Shown: one piece after another, positions 24,443 to 33,764 of the stretch | Layout: each line of letters starts with the position of its first letter | How positions within the stretch are numbered: position 1 is the first letter of the stretch | NCBI RefSeq assembly: GCF_032598785.1 | Contig: NZ_CP102984.1 | Source: Terrisporobacter petrolearius | GTDB lineage: Bacteria > Bacillota > Clostridia > Peptostreptococcales > Peptostreptococcaceae | Reading direction: 5' to 3' (one strand) | Length of the DNA stretch: 64,000 nucleotides | The notes under the pieces: generated by a model | Database searches by the model: none | What the model saw: only the letters and a program-made list of their open reading frames with translations | What the model was told of the DNA's origin: nothing | Made by a program: the position numbers and the translations under genes

Positions 24443-27013
24443 ATGAGGGAAGATTTCAGTATAGTAATCAAATATATAAAAAGTTTTAAATCAAGATCTA
24501 TAGCCATAATGCTTAGTATAGTTTTGGGAACAGCACTTATAGTAGGGGTAGGGACATTATCAAAAAGTGCACAAGAAGCTGGCTTAGAAAGGATAAAAAG
24601 AGAAACAGGAACTTATCATGTAGCCTATAAAGATATAGACAAGAATCAACTGAAGGTTGTTAAGGAAGGCAAGGATATAAAGAATATAGGATTAAATTCT
24701 TACTATGCATCTACAGATAAAGGAGAAAAGCTACCTATTAACATACTTTATGCTGACAATAATTTTCTAAATGATGAATCAAAAATTGTAAAAGGTAGAT
24801 TGCCAGAAGGAAAAAATGAGGTTGTTTTAGAAGGTTGGATATTAAACAGTATGGGACTGGAAGGGTCTGTTGGACAAGAATTAACTTTTAAGCTTTATGA
24901 AAAAGAAAAGCCAGAAAAGTTTAAGGTTGTAGGAATACTTAAGGATAGATATAAAGATAAAAGTGTTGGAAGATGTGAGATGTTTTTGCATCTTGATGAG
25001 AATAAGATTAATAATTTTGTAGCTAATGTGGAGTTTAATGAAGGTAGTCCAATTAGCAACAATATAGAAGCTATAGCTAAAAAATCCAATCTTAATTTAG
25101 ATAATCAAGTAGGTGTAAATTCTACACTAGTTGGAACCGTAGAAGAAAATGGTGGTATTGATAGTGAAAGTAGAAATACAGCCATAACTATGAGTGCATT
25201 TGCAGGACTTGTAATTTATAGTATTTTTTCAATATCTGTTTATCAAAGAATTAGAGATTATGGAATGTTAAGAGCAGTTGGGGCTACTAATTTTAGAGTA
25301 TTTAAACTTATGTTATATGAGCTATTATTAATAGCACTAATATCATTACCTATAGGCATACTACTTGGTATGGGTGGTTCACAAATATTTAACAAAACAG
25401 GTGGAAATATACAATATGAAGGGAATATAAAATCAACTCCTTTTGTAATACCAACTAATATAATATTAATATCCATAGCATGTACTATAATCATGATTTT
25501 TGTAATAAGTGTATTAACATATATGAAGATAAGAAAAATATCACCCATAGAAGCCATAAAGAAAAATTTTGGATCAGATAAAAAGATAAAGAAAAGTAAT
25601 TTTATATTAGGCGGGTTGAGTAATAAGATCTCTGCAACAAAGGCAATTTCCATAAAAAATATATTTAGAAATAAAAAAGCATTTATACTGATTATGCTAT
25701 CAATGAGTATAGGTGGCATACTTGTAATAAAAAATGATTATGCATATTCTCGCTCTGAAGCTATGTATGAAGATCAACAAAGATGTATGTTTATGAATGG
25801 AGATTTTGTATTAAAAGTTAATGGATCAACTGATGAGGAAAATGGACTTACTGATAAAGAAATAAATGAAATAAAAAAAACAGATGGAATAAGTGAAGTG
25901 AAAACAGCTAGAGTATTACATTCTAGGATGGTATTAGATAAAAAAGACATATTAGATATGGAATTTATTGATCAATTAAATAATGGTGGATATACAGGAA
26001 GTGTGTTAAATGGTTTATTATTCAAGGATAAAAAAAGTGATCAGTATTTATTAAAACAAAAGTTGAAAGGTTTTAATGATGAAATGTTAAAATCACTGGA
26101 TAAATATGTGGTAAGCGGCAAGATTGACATAGAAAAAATGAAAAATGAAAATTTAGCAGTTATTTATATGCCTTATATTGTTGATACTTTTTACGGAACG
26201 AAGAATGTAGTTGTTGGTGGAGGAAAACCCTTATCTAATATAAAAGTTGGAGATACTGTTACCATAAAATATCCAAAAGGGAAAATCGATAATGTAGAAT
26301 CTTACTGGAAGGCAAAAGACAATCTTGAGTATGAAGAACACGAATTTAAAGTAGGAACTATAGTTAATTATCCTTTTGCAGATGATAGTATGTATAGTGG
26401 TGACCGTGGAATAGATGTTATCACAAGTAGTAATTATTTAGAAAAGCTATTTGGTGATAATAACTATGATGTAGTTTATGCAAATGCGAAAAAAGGTGAG
26501 AATCATAATGCTATAAATAAAAAGCTTGGGGAAATAGGAAGTAAAGTTCCCGGAACGATTACAACAGATATGGTTCAGGACAAAGCAACTAATGATAGAA
26601 GTTTAAAGCAAGATAAACTATATACTTATGGAATTGTGGCAATTTTATTTGCAATAAGTATATTTAATATAATAAATAATGTGAGTTACAATTTAACTTC
26701 AAGAACAAGTGAATTTGGAATGCTTAGAGCAATAGGAATAAGTGAAAAAGATTTTAAGAAAATGATAGCTTATGAGGGATTATTCTATGGAATAATTTCA
26801 AGTGTAATAGTTGTAGTAGGTGGAATTATTTTACAAACGAGGATGTATGAAACTTATGGTTTTGCAGATTATGGGATGGATTTTGTTATAAATTATAAAT
26901 TATATATTCTAATAGTAATTGTAAATATAATTGTGGGATTATTATCAACTTATCTACCAGCAAGAAAAATAAAGGAAAGTAGCATAGTAGAAGCTATAAA
27001 TATTATAGAATAG
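24443..27013 (+). CDS. FtsX-family ABC permease (large, two FtsX domains)
   Basis: An 856-aa membrane protein. It has an N-terminal membrane segment (about 18-38), a roughly 220-residue extracytoplasmic domain, three membrane segments with RIRDYGMLRAVGATNFRVFKLM (about 268-290, the FtsX cytoplasmic loop), then a second full half: a segment near 415, a 280-residue external domain, three segments and RTSEFGMLRAIGISEKDF. This is the layout of macrolide/bacitracin-type mechanotransmission ABC systems. It is first in an operon with its ATPase. The divergent LytTR/GHKL pair is the likely regulator. The substrate is unknown; antimicrobial-peptide defence is the common role. Confidence 0.9.
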   Translation: MREDFSIVIKYIKSFKSRSIAIMLSIVLGTALIVGVGTLSKSAQEAGLERIKRETGTYHVAYKDIDKNQLKVVKEGKDIKNIGLNSYYASTDKGEKLPINILYADNNFLNDESKIVKGRLPEGKNEVVLEGWILNSMGLEGSVGQELTFKLYEKEKPEKFKVVGILKDRYKDKSVGRCEMFLHLDENKINNFVANVEFNEGSPISNNIEAIAKKSNLNLDNQVGVNSTLVGTVEENGGIDSESRNTAITMSAFAGLVIYSIFSISVYQRIRDYGMLRAVGATNFRVFKLMLYELLLIALISLPIGILLGMGGSQIFNKTGGNIQYEGNIKSTPFVIPTNIILISIACTIIMIFVISVLTYMKIRKISPIEAIKKNFGSDKKIKKSNFILGGLSNKISATKAISIKNIFRNKKAFILIMLSMSIGGILVIKNDYAYSRSEAMYEDQQRCMFMNGDFVLKVNGSTDEENGLTDKEINEIKKTDGISEVKTARVLHSRMVLDKKDILDMEFIDQLNNGGYTGSVLNGLLFKDKKSDQYLLKQKLKGFNDEMLKSLDKYVVSGKIDIEKMKNENLAVIYMPYIVDTFYGTKNVVVGGGKPLSNIKVGDTVTIKYPKGKIDNVESYWKAKDNLEYEEHEFKVGTIVNYPFADDSMYSGDRGIDVITSSNYLEKLFGDNNYDVVYANAKKGENHNAINKKLGEIGSKVPGTITTDMVQDKATNDRSLKQDKLYTYGIVAILFAISIFNIINNVSYNLTSRTSEFGMLRAIGISEKDFKKMIAYEGLFYGIISSVIVVVGGIILQTRMYETYGFADYGMDFVINYKLYILIVIVNIIVGLLSTYLPARKIKESSIVEAINIIE

Positions 27014-27023
27014 AGGGATTATT

Positions 27024-27698
27024 ATGGTAATATTAGAGACTATTAATTTAGGTAAATTATATGGAAAAAAACAAACAAAAGTAGATGCAATTAAGGACGT
27101 TAATTTAAAAATAAATAAGGGGGAATTTGTGGCAATCGTAGGACCAAGTGGAAGTGGAAAAAGTACCTTTCTTCATTTAATAGGAGGACTTGAGCGACCA
27201 AGTAATGGAACTATAAAAGTTGATAATAAAGATATATGCTGTTTATCTGATGGTGAACTAGCTAAATATAGAAGAGAAAAAGTTGGATTTGTATTTCAAC
27301 AATATAATTTAATACCAGTTCTTAACGTCAAAGAAAATATAGAACTACCACTGAAACTTGATAAACAAAAAATAGATAAAGATTATATAGAAGATCTTAT
27401 GAAATTGCTTGGAATAGAAGACAGAAAAGATCACTTGCCAAATCAATTATCAGGAGGTCAGCAGCAACGTGTTGCTATAGCTCGCGCACTTGCAGCTAAA
27501 CCCAGTATTATTTTAGCAGATGAACCTACAGGAAATTTAGACAGCAAAACTACAGAAGAAGTTATGGATTTACTTAAAGAATCCATAAAAAAATACAATC
27601 AAACTTTAATAATGATAACTCATAATAATGAAATTGCAAAAAAATCAGACAGAATTATATCAATAATAGACGGTAAATTAAATGATTTAGACTGTTAA
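27024..27698 (+). CDS. ABC transporter ATP-binding subunit (LolD/MacB type)
   Basis: A 224-aa ATPase. It has Walker A GPSGSGKST (about residues 39-47), the Q-loop FVFQQYNLIP, signature LSGGQQQRVAIARAL, Walker B IILADEPTGNLDS and switch MITHN. The NLDSKT and AKPSIILADEPTGN sequence is characteristic of ATPases paired with FtsX-type permeases. It starts ten bases after the permease stop. A terminator follows at 27715. Confidence 0.93.
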   Translation: MVILETINLGKLYGKKQTKVDAIKDVNLKINKGEFVAIVGPSGSGKSTFLHLIGGLERPSNGTIKVDNKDICCLSDGELAKYRREKVGFVFQQYNLIPVLNVKENIELPLKLDKQKIDKDYIEDLMKLLGIEDRKDHLPNQLSGGQQQRVAIARALAAKPSIILADEPTGNLDSKTTEEVMDLLKESIKKYNQTLIMITHNNEIAKKSDRIISIIDGKLNDLDC

Positions 27699-27714
27699 AG
27701 CTTATAATTTTCAT

Positions 27715-27757
27715 AAAAGCTATGAAGTTGAAGTAAAAATCAATTTCATAGCTTTTT
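27715..27757 (+). terminator. Terminator after the ABC operon
   Basis: Stem AAAAGCTATGAA / TTCATAGCTTTT with a run of T at the end. Confidence 0.85.
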
Positions 27758-27777
27758 AAATTGTAAAAATTAATCTT

Positions 27778-27893
27778 TAGCAAGGTCGTTGTCTAAAGCG
27801 CTAGCAAAATGATTCGCCAACACGTTGCTCAAAGGCATCGAGTTGGCGACATGAAGTGTAGCGCCCACACAGTGGCTTGAGCGAAGCGAATCT
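27778..27893 (+). repeat. Dispersed palindromic repeat, compound copy
   Basis: About 115 bp of GC-richer sequence containing AAGGTCGTTGTCT, CATCGAGTTGGCGACATGA, GCGCCCACACAGTGGCTTGA and GCGAAGCGAAT. It combines parts seen separately in the copies at 30.8 kb and 47.0 kb. It sits just after the terminator of the ABC operon. Confidence 0.75.
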
Positions 27894-28030
27894 TTATAAC
27901 AAATTTATAACAAAGATTACATTTTATTAAATATTTATTACAAAGAATGCACAATACTTCTAAATATGATATTTTAATGATTTTTTCAGTTATATTTATA
28001 TATAAGAAAATTAATAGATGGAGGGGAAAC

Positions 28031-28049
28031 AATTCTAAGATTTAGAATT
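28031..28049 (+). promoter_or_regulatory. Hairpin between ribosome site and start codon of the MBOAT gene
   Basis: Perfect 8-bp inverted repeat AATTCTAA-gat-TTAGAATT. The good Shine-Dalgarno (GGAGGGG, 28020-28026) is upstream of the hairpin and ATG 28060 downstream, 33 bases away in the linear RNA but about 14 if the hairpin folds. Confidence 0.45.
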
Positions 28050-28059
28050 GGAAATAATT

Positions 28060-29475
28060 ATGGTTTTTAGCAGTTTAATTTTTTTATTTTTATTTTTACC
28101 TATAGTACTTATTTTTTATTATTTATCTAATGAAAAACTAAAAAATATGGTATTACTATTGGCTAGTTTATTCTTTTATGCATGGGGAGAACCTAAATAT
28201 GTATTTTTAATGATTGCATCCATTATTTGCAATTATATATTTGGGCTTAAAGTATCTTCAGAGGATATAAAGGAGAAAAAGTTGTGGCTTATAATAGCTG
28301 TAATTTTTAATATTTCACTATTAGGAGTATTTAAATATAGTAATTTTTTAATAGATAATATTAATAGTTTATTACATATTAACATTAGTATTCCTACAAT
28401 ACCTTTGCCTCTTGGAATATCATTTTTCACTTTCCAAACAATGAGTTATGTAATTGATGTGTACAGAAATAATAAGAGGCTTCAGAGGAATGTATATAAT
28501 TTAGCATTGTATATAAGTTTGTTTCCACAACTTGTGGCAGGTCCAATTGTTAGATATGAAACAGTGGACGAGCAAATAAATAGTAGAGTTCATACAATAA
28601 ATAAATTTTCCGTGGGGATAAATAGATTTGTTATAGGTCTTGGGAAAAAAGTTATTTTCTCAAATAATCTAGGTTTAGTTGCTGACAGTATATTTGCTAC
28701 TAATATGTCAGATTTATCTACAATGGAAGGTTGGCTAGGAATAATATGCTACACTCTACAAATTTATTTTGACTTCAGTGGATATAGCGACATGGCTATA
28801 GGCCTTGGAAAAATGTTTGGTTTTGATTTCTTAGAAAACTTCAATTATCCATATATTTCTCAAAGTGTATCAGAGTTTTGGAGAAGGTGGCATATATCCT
28901 TAGGAAGCTGGTTTAGAGATTATATCTACATTCCCTTAGGAGGAAATAGAGTTTCTCCTATTAAGCAGTATAGAAATTTATTTATAGTTTGGTCATTAAC
29001 AGGTATATGGCATGGAGCTAACTGGACTTTTGTAACATGGGGATTATATTATGGTATTCTAATTGCACTAGAAAAAGCCTTCTTACAAAAATATTTAGAT
29101 AAGGTGCCAAAGTTTTGTAGACATATTTATTTAATATTATTAGTAATGATAGGATGGGTATTTTTTAGAGCAGAAAATATTGTACAAGCATATGAATATA
29201 TAAAAGTTTTACTAGGAATTGGAGTAAATTCTATTTGTAATATTTCATTTATTAACTACATAAATGAATCAGGATTTATTGTGATTTTAGCAATTATTTT
29301 TGCTACACCAATTTTATCTAAAATTAAGTCAAAAATTGAGTTAATAAATAATAAGTTGATTGATAATAGATTTGCTTATGCACTTCACTCAATTTCACTA
29401 ATGTCAATTATGTTTATGGTTGTTGTGATTTTAATAAATTCAACATATAATCCATTTTTATATTTTAGGTTCTAA
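28060..29475 (+). CDS. MBOAT family O-acyltransferase (AlgI/DltB-like)
   Basis: A 471-aa polytopic membrane enzyme with about ten hydrophobic segments. Family markers are FYAWGEPKY near residue 45, PLGISFFTFQTMSYVIDVYR near 115, FPQLVAGPIVRYE near 155, FDFSGYSDMAIGLGKMFGF and the FWRRWHISLGSWFRDYIYIPLGG block. The catalytic His lies in LTGIWHGANWTFVTWGLYYG. It O-acetylates an extracellular polymer together with the DHHW protein encoded next. ATG 28060 is used; a TTG at 28048 lies inside the upstream hairpin. Confidence 0.93.
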   Translation: MVFSSLIFLFLFLPIVLIFYYLSNEKLKNMVLLLASLFFYAWGEPKYVFLMIASIICNYIFGLKVSSEDIKEKKLWLIIAVIFNISLLGVFKYSNFLIDNINSLLHINISIPTIPLPLGISFFTFQTMSYVIDVYRNNKRLQRNVYNLALYISLFPQLVAGPIVRYETVDEQINSRVHTINKFSVGINRFVIGLGKKVIFSNNLGLVADSIFATNMSDLSTMEGWLGIICYTLQIYFDFSGYSDMAIGLGKMFGFDFLENFNYPYISQSVSEFWRRWHISLGSWFRDYIYIPLGGNRVSPIKQYRNLFIVWSLTGIWHGANWTFVTWGLYYGILIALEKAFLQKYLDKVPKFCRHIYLILLVMIGWVFFRAENIVQAYEYIKVLLGIGVNSICNISFINYINESGFIVILAIIFATPILSKIKSKIELINNKLIDNRFAYALHSISLMSIMFMVVVILINSTYNPFLYFRF

Positions 29476-29490
29476 GAGGAGGAGACAATA

Positions 29491-30678
29491 ATGAATAATA
29501 AAAAAGCTAAATATATAGCTATGCCATTTTTAATTGCAATAATAGCTACATTATTTATTCATACAATAAGTAAAGACAAAGAGATAAGCGCGTCTGAAAA
29601 TAGAGCATTAGCACAAATACCATCAGTAGAAGATGTGCCAAAAGAAGACTTTACTAAAAAATTTGAAGACTATTTTTCGGATCAATTTCCTTTTAGAGAG
29701 GAGTTGTCACAGCTTTATAATAAAGCAGAATTAATGCTTGGTAAAAATAAAATTAAAAACTACTATGTGCTTGAAAATAATTGGGTTATGCCAACACCAA
29801 TAGATTCATTATCAGAGGAAGAATTAAAAGGTTCAGCTGAAAAAATAAATGAACTTTCTCAGGCAGCATTAAAGTCTAACAAAAGTGTTTATTATGCATC
29901 AGTGCCACATAAAGAAAGCATGTTAACTCATTTGTACCCTAGATTTACAAAAGGTTTAAATAATGCTACTGAAAATAAAAATAAATTTAAAAGCTATTTA
30001 GATAAAGATAAAATAGATTTTATTGACATAGATGAAGATTTTTTAAGTGAATTTAATGAGAAAGAAAGAGAAAAATTATATTTTAAAACAGATCATCATT
30101 GGAATGGCATAGGGGCATATGAAGGTTTTAAAAATATTATAGAAAAAATAAAAAAAACAGAAGGTTTTAAAAATATAAATTGGAATGATTATACTAAAAC
30201 AGATTTGAAAAAAGGATATTTCCTAGGAAGTTACAATTTAAATTTAAATAATTTAGTAAAAGAAGATGAAGATATACCTTATGTTCACTCAAAAAACAAA
30301 CATGAATATGAGTATTTTAAATATGATGGAAAAAAAGAAACTAAAGGAAAAGAAGAAGATTTTGTAGCCACAAGAATACATGAAGATGAAATATTATATG
30401 GTGGGGCTTACATGTTTGGTAATGCTTGTAATATTTTGAAAATAAAAAATAAGGATGCTTTAAGTGATAAAAAAATACTAATAATAAGGGATTCTTATCA
30501 GGCTCCTACTTCGTGGCTGTTTGCAGATATGTTTTCAGAAGTACAACTAGTTGACCCCAGATATACGGAAAAATTAGATTTATCTATAAAAGAAATAATT
30601 GAAGATAGTGATGCGGACATAGTTATGTTTATGTACAACTCAACAGATTTTAAATCTATGATTGATGAAATAAAATAA
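29491..30678 (+). CDS. DHHW family protein (AlgJ/AlgX-like)
   Basis: A 395-aa protein anchored by an N-terminal membrane segment (about residues 8-25), the rest extracellular. The signature TDHHWN is near residue 206, and a GDSL/SGNH-like IIRDSYQAP segment lies near 332. Proteins of this type transfer or remove acetyl groups on exopolysaccharide in partnership with MBOAT enzymes. It is encoded 15 bp after the MBOAT gene with AGGAGGAG before ATG 29491. The target polymer is not indicated. Confidence 0.9.
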   Translation: MNNKKAKYIAMPFLIAIIATLFIHTISKDKEISASENRALAQIPSVEDVPKEDFTKKFEDYFSDQFPFREELSQLYNKAELMLGKNKIKNYYVLENNWVMPTPIDSLSEEELKGSAEKINELSQAALKSNKSVYYASVPHKESMLTHLYPRFTKGLNNATENKNKFKSYLDKDKIDFIDIDEDFLSEFNEKEREKLYFKTDHHWNGIGAYEGFKNIIEKIKKTEGFKNINWNDYTKTDLKKGYFLGSYNLNLNNLVKEDEDIPYVHSKNKHEYEYFKYDGKKETKGKEEDFVATRIHEDEILYGGAYMFGNACNILKIKNKDALSDKKILIIRDSYQAPTSWLFADMFSEVQLVDPRYTEKLDLSIKEIIEDSDADIVMFMYNSTDFKSMIDEIK

Positions 30679-30683
30679 ATAAA

Positions 30684-30719
30684 AAACAGATACAAGTTTT
30701 GAATTTGTATCTGTTTTTT
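30684..30719 (+). terminator. Terminator after the MBOAT/DHHW operon
   Basis: Stem AAACAGATACAA / TTGTATCTGTTT ending in a T run. Confidence 0.88.
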
Positions 30720-30733
30720 ACATATTAGCAAAT

Positions 30734-30877
30734 AATAGTTGAATTTACGCTGTTGATAAACTCTGGAATTAATTTATATCAACTCATTTAGAAAGTGTGA
30801 AAAATGTATTTTTGAGCAAGGTCGTTGCCTGAAATTTCATAGCGCCCACGCAGTGGCTTAAGCGAAGCGAATTTTTT
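30734..30877 (+). repeat. Dispersed repeat, long form, copy 1
   Basis: A left 85-bp module (ATAGTT.AATTTACGCTGTTG, then TTTTTGAGCAA) is shared almost exactly with 46897-46984. It is followed by a right module with GCGCCCACGCAGTGGCTTAA and GCGAAGCGAATTTTTTAT. It sits between the terminator of the DHHW gene and the convergent DUF3267 gene. Confidence 0.8.
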
Positions 30878-30894
30878 ATTGAAATTTTGTCTTA

Positions 30895-31512
30895 TTATTT
30901 TGTGAATGCAATAAAACCGCAGTCTGTAGGATGATCTATAAAAAGGGCATCCTTATATTTACATAATAATAGAGCAATAGTAGTATCCCCACCTGCGCAT
31001 AAAATATTAATCATACTTAAATTCATTAATAAAGAATTACCTGTGAAGAAAGAAACTATAAATAGTAAAATGCCTAAAATAAGTAAAGGCATAAGTCCCC
31101 CAGTTAAATAAGCTTTAAAGTTAAGTGGTTCTTTGCAGTGACAATAAGGAGTTAATGACTTCCACATAACACCAAAATTTATACTTTTAAAACCATTTTT
31201 ACAAAATAAACTCCATGTGATTCCGTGTAAAAATTCATGTATAACAATACATAAAATTATTGAAATAAAAAATAACAAAATGGTAGCTGGAGTAAACTCT
31301 AAAAAAATACCCCCCCATTTTCTTATATAAATGATAAAACAAATAAGAGCTATTGGTCCGGCTGTAAATAGTGCATAAATGTTAGCTTTTATAACACTAA
31401 TTGTTCCTAAATTCTCTTTATATCCATTTTTTATCATTTCTTCTTTGATTTTTTCAAAGCTTTTAAACTTTTCTTGTTCATTCAAATTTTTTTCATTAAT
31501 ACTTTCAGACAT
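30895..31512 (-). CDS. DUF3267 membrane metalloprotease-like protein
   Basis: A 205-aa membrane protein with about four hydrophobic segments (near 50-68, 75-95, 130-150, 155-175). The zinc motif HEFLH (HExxH) is near residue 108 in VIHEFLHGITW, followed by a conserved HCKEPLNFKAYL segment. This is the DUF3267 putative zincin family, related in layout to site-2-type proteases. Its substrate is unknown. It is monocistronic, convergent with the MBOAT operon, and starts at ATG 31512 behind AAGGGG. Confidence 0.85.
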   Translation of the reverse strand: MSESINEKNLNEQEKFKSFEKIKEEMIKNGYKENLGTISVIKANIYALFTAGPIALICFIIYIRKWGGIFLEFTPATILLFFISIILCIVIHEFLHGITWSLFCKNGFKSINFGVMWKSLTPYCHCKEPLNFKAYLTGGLMPLLILGILLFIVSFFTGNSLLMNLSMINILCAGGDTTIALLLCKYKDALFIDHPTDCGFIAFTK

Positions 31513-31621
31513 AATAAACCCCTTAAATATTATTTTATTGAAATTATAACATATAATCCCAATTTATCCTTGGATTTTTAAAGATTAACTTGGAAAAATA
31601 GAATCAAAGGAAGGTGAAGTA

Positions 31622-32644
31622 ATGTTTGTACCTCAAAGAATTATATTTGAAAAAGGTTCTCTAAACTATGAAATAGGTAAAAATATTTATGACAAATTTA
31701 AAAATATAGAAAAAACAGAAATAATAAATTTGACAAATAATAAAGTGAAAGAGCATATACCAGGAGATAATATTAGGGATTTTTATAAAGAAGGAAAAAA
31801 TACTTTAGTTGTAGGAGTTAAAAAAGGCTATAAATTTCAAAGCTGTAAACCTTCTGCTCATTGGCAATTACCTTTATTTAGTGGTTGTGTGGGTAATTGT
31901 CAATACTGCTATTTGAACACAAACTTAGGTGACAAGACTTTTATAAAAGTCAATGCAAACATTGATGATATTTTAGATAGAGCAAATGAGTATATGGATG
32001 AAAGAAAGCCCGAAATTACCATATTTGAAGGATCAGCCACATCTGACCCTATACCTGTTGAACCTTATACACATTGTCTAAAAAAAGCAATTGAATTTTT
32101 CGCAAAAAGTGAATATGGAAGATTTAGATTTGTAACAAAGTTTGATGATGTTGACACTTTATTAGATATTGAACATGGAGGAAAAACAGAAGCAAGATTT
32201 ACTATTAATACAAGGAAAGTTATAGAAGATTATGAGAAAAGAACAGGTAGTAGGGAAAAAAGAATTGAAGCTAGCGTAAAAATGATGAAATCAGGTTATC
32301 CCGTGGGGTACATTATAGCTCCTGTGTTTATGTATGAAAACTGGGAAGAAGATTATAGAAACTTATTAGTTTATTTAAGTGAAAAAATACCCAATAATTT
32401 AAGCCATCCAATTACTTTTGAAGTAATATCTCACAGATATACAACAAGAGCAAAAAATATTATAAATGAAGTATTTCCAGATAATACTTTACCAATGGAG
32501 GATGAACACAGAACTTATAAATATGGTCAATTTGGTTATGGAAAGTTTGTTTATCCAAAAGAAAATTTAGCTTATATGAAAGACTTTTTCGCAGAAAACA
32601 TAAAAGAAATATTTCCAGATGCTGAGATTAAATATATTATTTAA
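31622..32644 (+). CDS. splB: Spore photoproduct lyase-type radical SAM protein with Cys-to-Ala change
   Basis: A 340-aa protein of the spore photoproduct lyase family, which repairs the thymine dimer formed in UV-exposed spore DNA. The radical SAM motif CVGNCQYC is at residues 89-96, preceded by KFQSCKPSAHW. The segment EITIFEGSATSDPIPVEPYT (131-150) aligns with the B. subtilis stretch carrying hydrogen-donor Cys141 (AACTSD as I recall it); here that position is Ala139. A Cys at 152 is nearby. The rest (RFRFVTKFDDVDTLL, FEVISHRYT, KYGQFGYGKFVY) is well conserved. It starts at ATG 31622 behind AAGGAAGG; a terminator follows. Confidence 0.88.
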   Translation: MFVPQRIIFEKGSLNYEIGKNIYDKFKNIEKTEIINLTNNKVKEHIPGDNIRDFYKEGKNTLVVGVKKGYKFQSCKPSAHWQLPLFSGCVGNCQYCYLNTNLGDKTFIKVNANIDDILDRANEYMDERKPEITIFEGSATSDPIPVEPYTHCLKKAIEFFAKSEYGRFRFVTKFDDVDTLLDIEHGGKTEARFTINTRKVIEDYEKRTGSREKRIEASVKMMKSGYPVGYIIAPVFMYENWEEDYRNLLVYLSEKIPNNLSHPITFEVISHRYTTRAKNIINEVFPDNTLPMEDEHRTYKYGQFGYGKFVYPKENLAYMKDFFAENIKEIFPDAEIKYII

Positions 32645-32648
32645 TTAA

Positions 32649-32680
32649 AAAAGGAGAGTTAAACAATTTTAACTCTCCTA
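32649..32680. terminator. Bidirectional terminator
   Basis: Stem AGGAGAGTTAAA / TTTAACTCTCCT between convergent genes. Confidence 0.85.
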
Positions 32681-32695
32681 ATCATCCTAAATTAA

Positions 32696-33514
32696 CTATA
32701 TTCTACTTTCTATCCATTTACTTATTTCAGATATTATATCATCTTTTATTAATTCATCCAAAAGCTTATGATACAAACCATTTAAAATTCTAATTTCCTT
32801 ATCTTTAGAAATTATATTATTAAATAAAAATCTACTATCTTCACAATCTGTTACTGCATCCATTGAGCCATGAAGTATTAAGCAAGGATATTTAAATTTA
32901 TATAAATATTCAATAATATTTGAACTACTTTTTTTCAAAGCATTATAAAGACTTACAGTAACTTGTTTTAAAACTAATTCATCTTCATCATAAGATTGAA
33001 TAAAATCGTAATCATGGCTTAGATTATGAATACTTCCAACAGAAACAAAGTCAAAATCACTATCATATTCATCAGAACTACATTTTGTATAATTACCATA
33101 ATCACAAATTAAAGGGCTGCAAAATATCATGCCATCTGCTAGGTTATCATATTGTCCACCAAGAATACTCATTAGTTGTCCTCCCATGCCTTGACCTAAA
33201 ATAAATAAAGGAAGATTTGGGTTTTCTTCTTTAACTAAATCAATAACAATTTTTAGATCTTTTGCAAAAGTATGGGCATCATCAACATATCCTCTTTTTC
33301 CATCAGAATCTCCGTGCCCTCTGTGGTCATATCTATATACATTAAAATTATCTGAAACAAATTTTCTAGTGATATAATCATATCTTCTATAGTGCTCTGC
33401 TAATCCATGTAGGATTAAGATAGTAGCTTTAGGACTATTAACTAAGTCTTTTGCGCATTTTAAATAAGTATTATCAAATGATTTAACCCAAAAATCTACT
33501 GTTGCAACACTCAT
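32696..33514 (-). CDS. Alpha/beta hydrolase (monoglyceride-lipase type) lacking the nucleophile Ser
   Basis: A 272-aa cytoplasmic protein with the serine-hydrolase (hydrolase_4) fold. It has oxyanion HG in ILILHGLAEH, the lid-side YDHRGHGDSDGKRGYV, an acid in LHGSMDAVTD and a His in NGLYHKLLDE. The nucleophile elbow, normally GHSMGG, reads GQGMGG, so the Ser (residue 109) is Gly. A single A-to-G change in an AGC codon explains it. It may be a pseudoenzyme or a recently lost one. ATG 33514 is used because GAGGAG precedes it; the upstream GTG overlaps that site. Confidence 0.85.
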   Translation of the reverse strand: MSVATVDFWVKSFDNTYLKCAKDLVNSPKATILILHGLAEHYRRYDYITRKFVSDNFNVYRYDHRGHGDSDGKRGYVDDAHTFAKDLKIVIDLVKEENPNLPLFILGQGMGGQLMSILGGQYDNLADGMIFCSPLICDYGNYTKCSSDEYDSDFDFVSVGSIHNLSHDYDFIQSYDEDELVLKQVTVSLYNALKKSSSNIIEYLYKFKYPCLILHGSMDAVTDCEDSRFLFNNIISKDKEIRILNGLYHKLLDELIKDDIISEISKWIESRI

Positions 33515-33764
33515 ATATTTCACTCCTCAAGTTTTATAATGAATCCTAAAAAAGCATAGGACTAACATATATAAATATTCTATATAGAGGAGTGAAAATC
33601 CTTTATTAAAAATTGTGATTTATTTTTTCATAACTGATACAATTTATATATAAACATAATTACCATAAAAATTATACTTTAAAATATTGTTTATATTAAA
33701 AAAAAGTGGTAGAGTTAAAATGTAAACACGAATAATTATGAGATTGTTTGGGAGGTATGTTCGC
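33515..33764. other. Intergenic region upstream of the fumarase operon
   Basis: AT-rich sequence with an interrupted hairpin near 33585-33604 (AGGAGTGAAAATCCT). It presumably holds divergent promoters. No gene was seen. Confidence 0.4.
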
